Of a stretch of DNA of 64,000 nucleotides, positions 63,669-64,000 are shown piece by piece. The DNA lies in the NCBI RefSeq assembly GCF_001468465.1, contig NZ_LNSA01000024.1:1-64000 (forward strand), in the 5' to 3' direction. Position 1 is the first letter of the stretch; each line of letters opens with the position of its first letter. Origin of the DNA: Sphingopyxis sp. H115 (lineage in GTDB: Bacteria > Pseudomonadota > Alphaproteobacteria > Sphingomonadales > Sphingomonadaceae). Made by a program: the position numbers and the translations under genes. Below the pieces are notes generated by a model. The model had not been told where the DNA came from and made no database searches. It saw only the letters and a list, made by a program, of their open reading frames with translations.

Positions 63669-63750
63669 CCGTTCACATCGAGCGAAGTCGAGATGCCCTC
63701 GACCCTGCTCCGCGCCAATGGGTGTCTCGACTTCGCTCGACACGAACGGA
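63669..63750. repeat. Palindromic repeat, CGAGCGAAGTCGAGA family, copy 2
   Basis: CCGTTCACATCGAGCGAAGT at 63669 is matched by the reverse arm ending CGACACGAACGG near 63749. Same family as 49807-49876. Located between convergent genes. Confidence 0.75.
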
Positions 63751-63751
63751 T

Positions 63752-64000
63752 TTAGGTTTCGGCCAGCAACCCGCCCGCAAGCAGCATCGCGACGCGCACG
63801 TCGATACCGCAGCCTTCGGCGCGTTTCGCCGCCACGAAATCTTCGATCCCGTTCAGCGGCACGCGGTGCACGATGATGTCCTCGCCATCGACCCCGCCGC
63901 CGTCGCCGACTTTGGTCAAGTCGGTGGCGACGAGCAGGGTGAAGCTTTCGCTGACCATGCCGGGCGAGCTGTAGAATTCACCTACCGTGCGCCAGGTCGC
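63752..64000 (-). CDS. NUDIX hydrolase, C-terminal part, cut by window edge
   Basis: Last about 82 residues of a NUDIX-type protein. EFYSSPGMVSESFTLLVATD is the conserved segment after the Nudix box in ADP-ribose pyrophosphatases. The Nudix box itself lies beyond the edge. Probably an ADP-sugar pyrophosphatase; the assignment is from the C-terminus only. Confidence 0.72.
   Translation of the reverse strand, partial: ATWRTVGEFYSSPGMVSESFTLLVATDLTKVGDGGGVDGEDIIVHRVPLNGIEDFVAAKRAEGCGIDVRVAMLLAGGLLAET

Overview
The window is GC-rich chromosomal DNA from an alphaproteobacterium. Gene content and codon habits point to the Sphingomonadales, most likely a Sphingopyxis-like marine or halotolerant genus; this is an inference from gene families, not a database match. 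It shows ordinary chromosomal housekeeping (mfd, recG, tyrS, rpoD, dnaG, carAB, greA, moaA, NAD kinase, one tRNA-Asn) interrupted by three accessory blocks. No transposase, phage gene, CRISPR array or rRNA operon is visible.

Layout. (1) 1-7170: an ectoine/5-hydroxyectoine operon on the minus strand (ectA-ectB-ectC-ectD-ask_ect, then two MFS transporters) with a divergent MarR regulator and a well-defined intergenic control region. (2) 7190-9196: an acyl-CoA dehydrogenase and MaoC-like dehydratase pair. (3) 9271-16095: an RNA-repair locus. A divergent sigma-54 activator RtcR (CARF domain) faces a -24/-12 promoter driving rsr (Ro60/TROVE protein), then about 650 bp encoding five tandem structured RNAs, then rtcB, a frame-broken Cys-rich gene and rtcA, ended by a strong hairpin. 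The five RNAs share a two-helix closing module with covarying base pairs, and most carry tRNA-like T-arms. At least two place the tRNA 3' half before the 5' half, as in bacterial YrlA-type Y RNAs. This is the most interesting part of the window. (4) 16174-21118: fructokinase, acyl-CoA dehydrogenase, LysR regulator, CYTH-CHAD protein. (5) 21200-29910: a sulfide/persulfide block. A BigR-like ArsR repressor with a peroxiredoxin faces, across a perfect palindrome, a co-directional run of persulfide dioxygenase-like hydrolase, two half-YeeE transporters, a DUF442-SQR fusion, TauE exporter, DoxX, and cydA-cydB-cydX of a bd-type (sulfide-tolerant) terminal oxidase.

(6) 30505-48101: tRNA-Asn, NAD kinase, moaA, an EAL phosphodiesterase, mfd-sdhE, recG, PilZ, tyrS, a cell-wall cluster (DOMON-like, NamZ, M24 peptidase), DUF817, Amj flippase, and a VWA/CoxE protein. 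(7) 48398-57352: soluble chemoreceptor, MoxR ATPase, PspC, the rpoD-dnaG operon, a DUF559 gene bounded by inverted palindromic repeats, YqeY. (8) 57484-64000: carA, a small exported protein, carB, greA, rhomboid protease and a truncated NUDIX gene. Two families of short palindromic intergenic repeats recur in regions 6 to 8.
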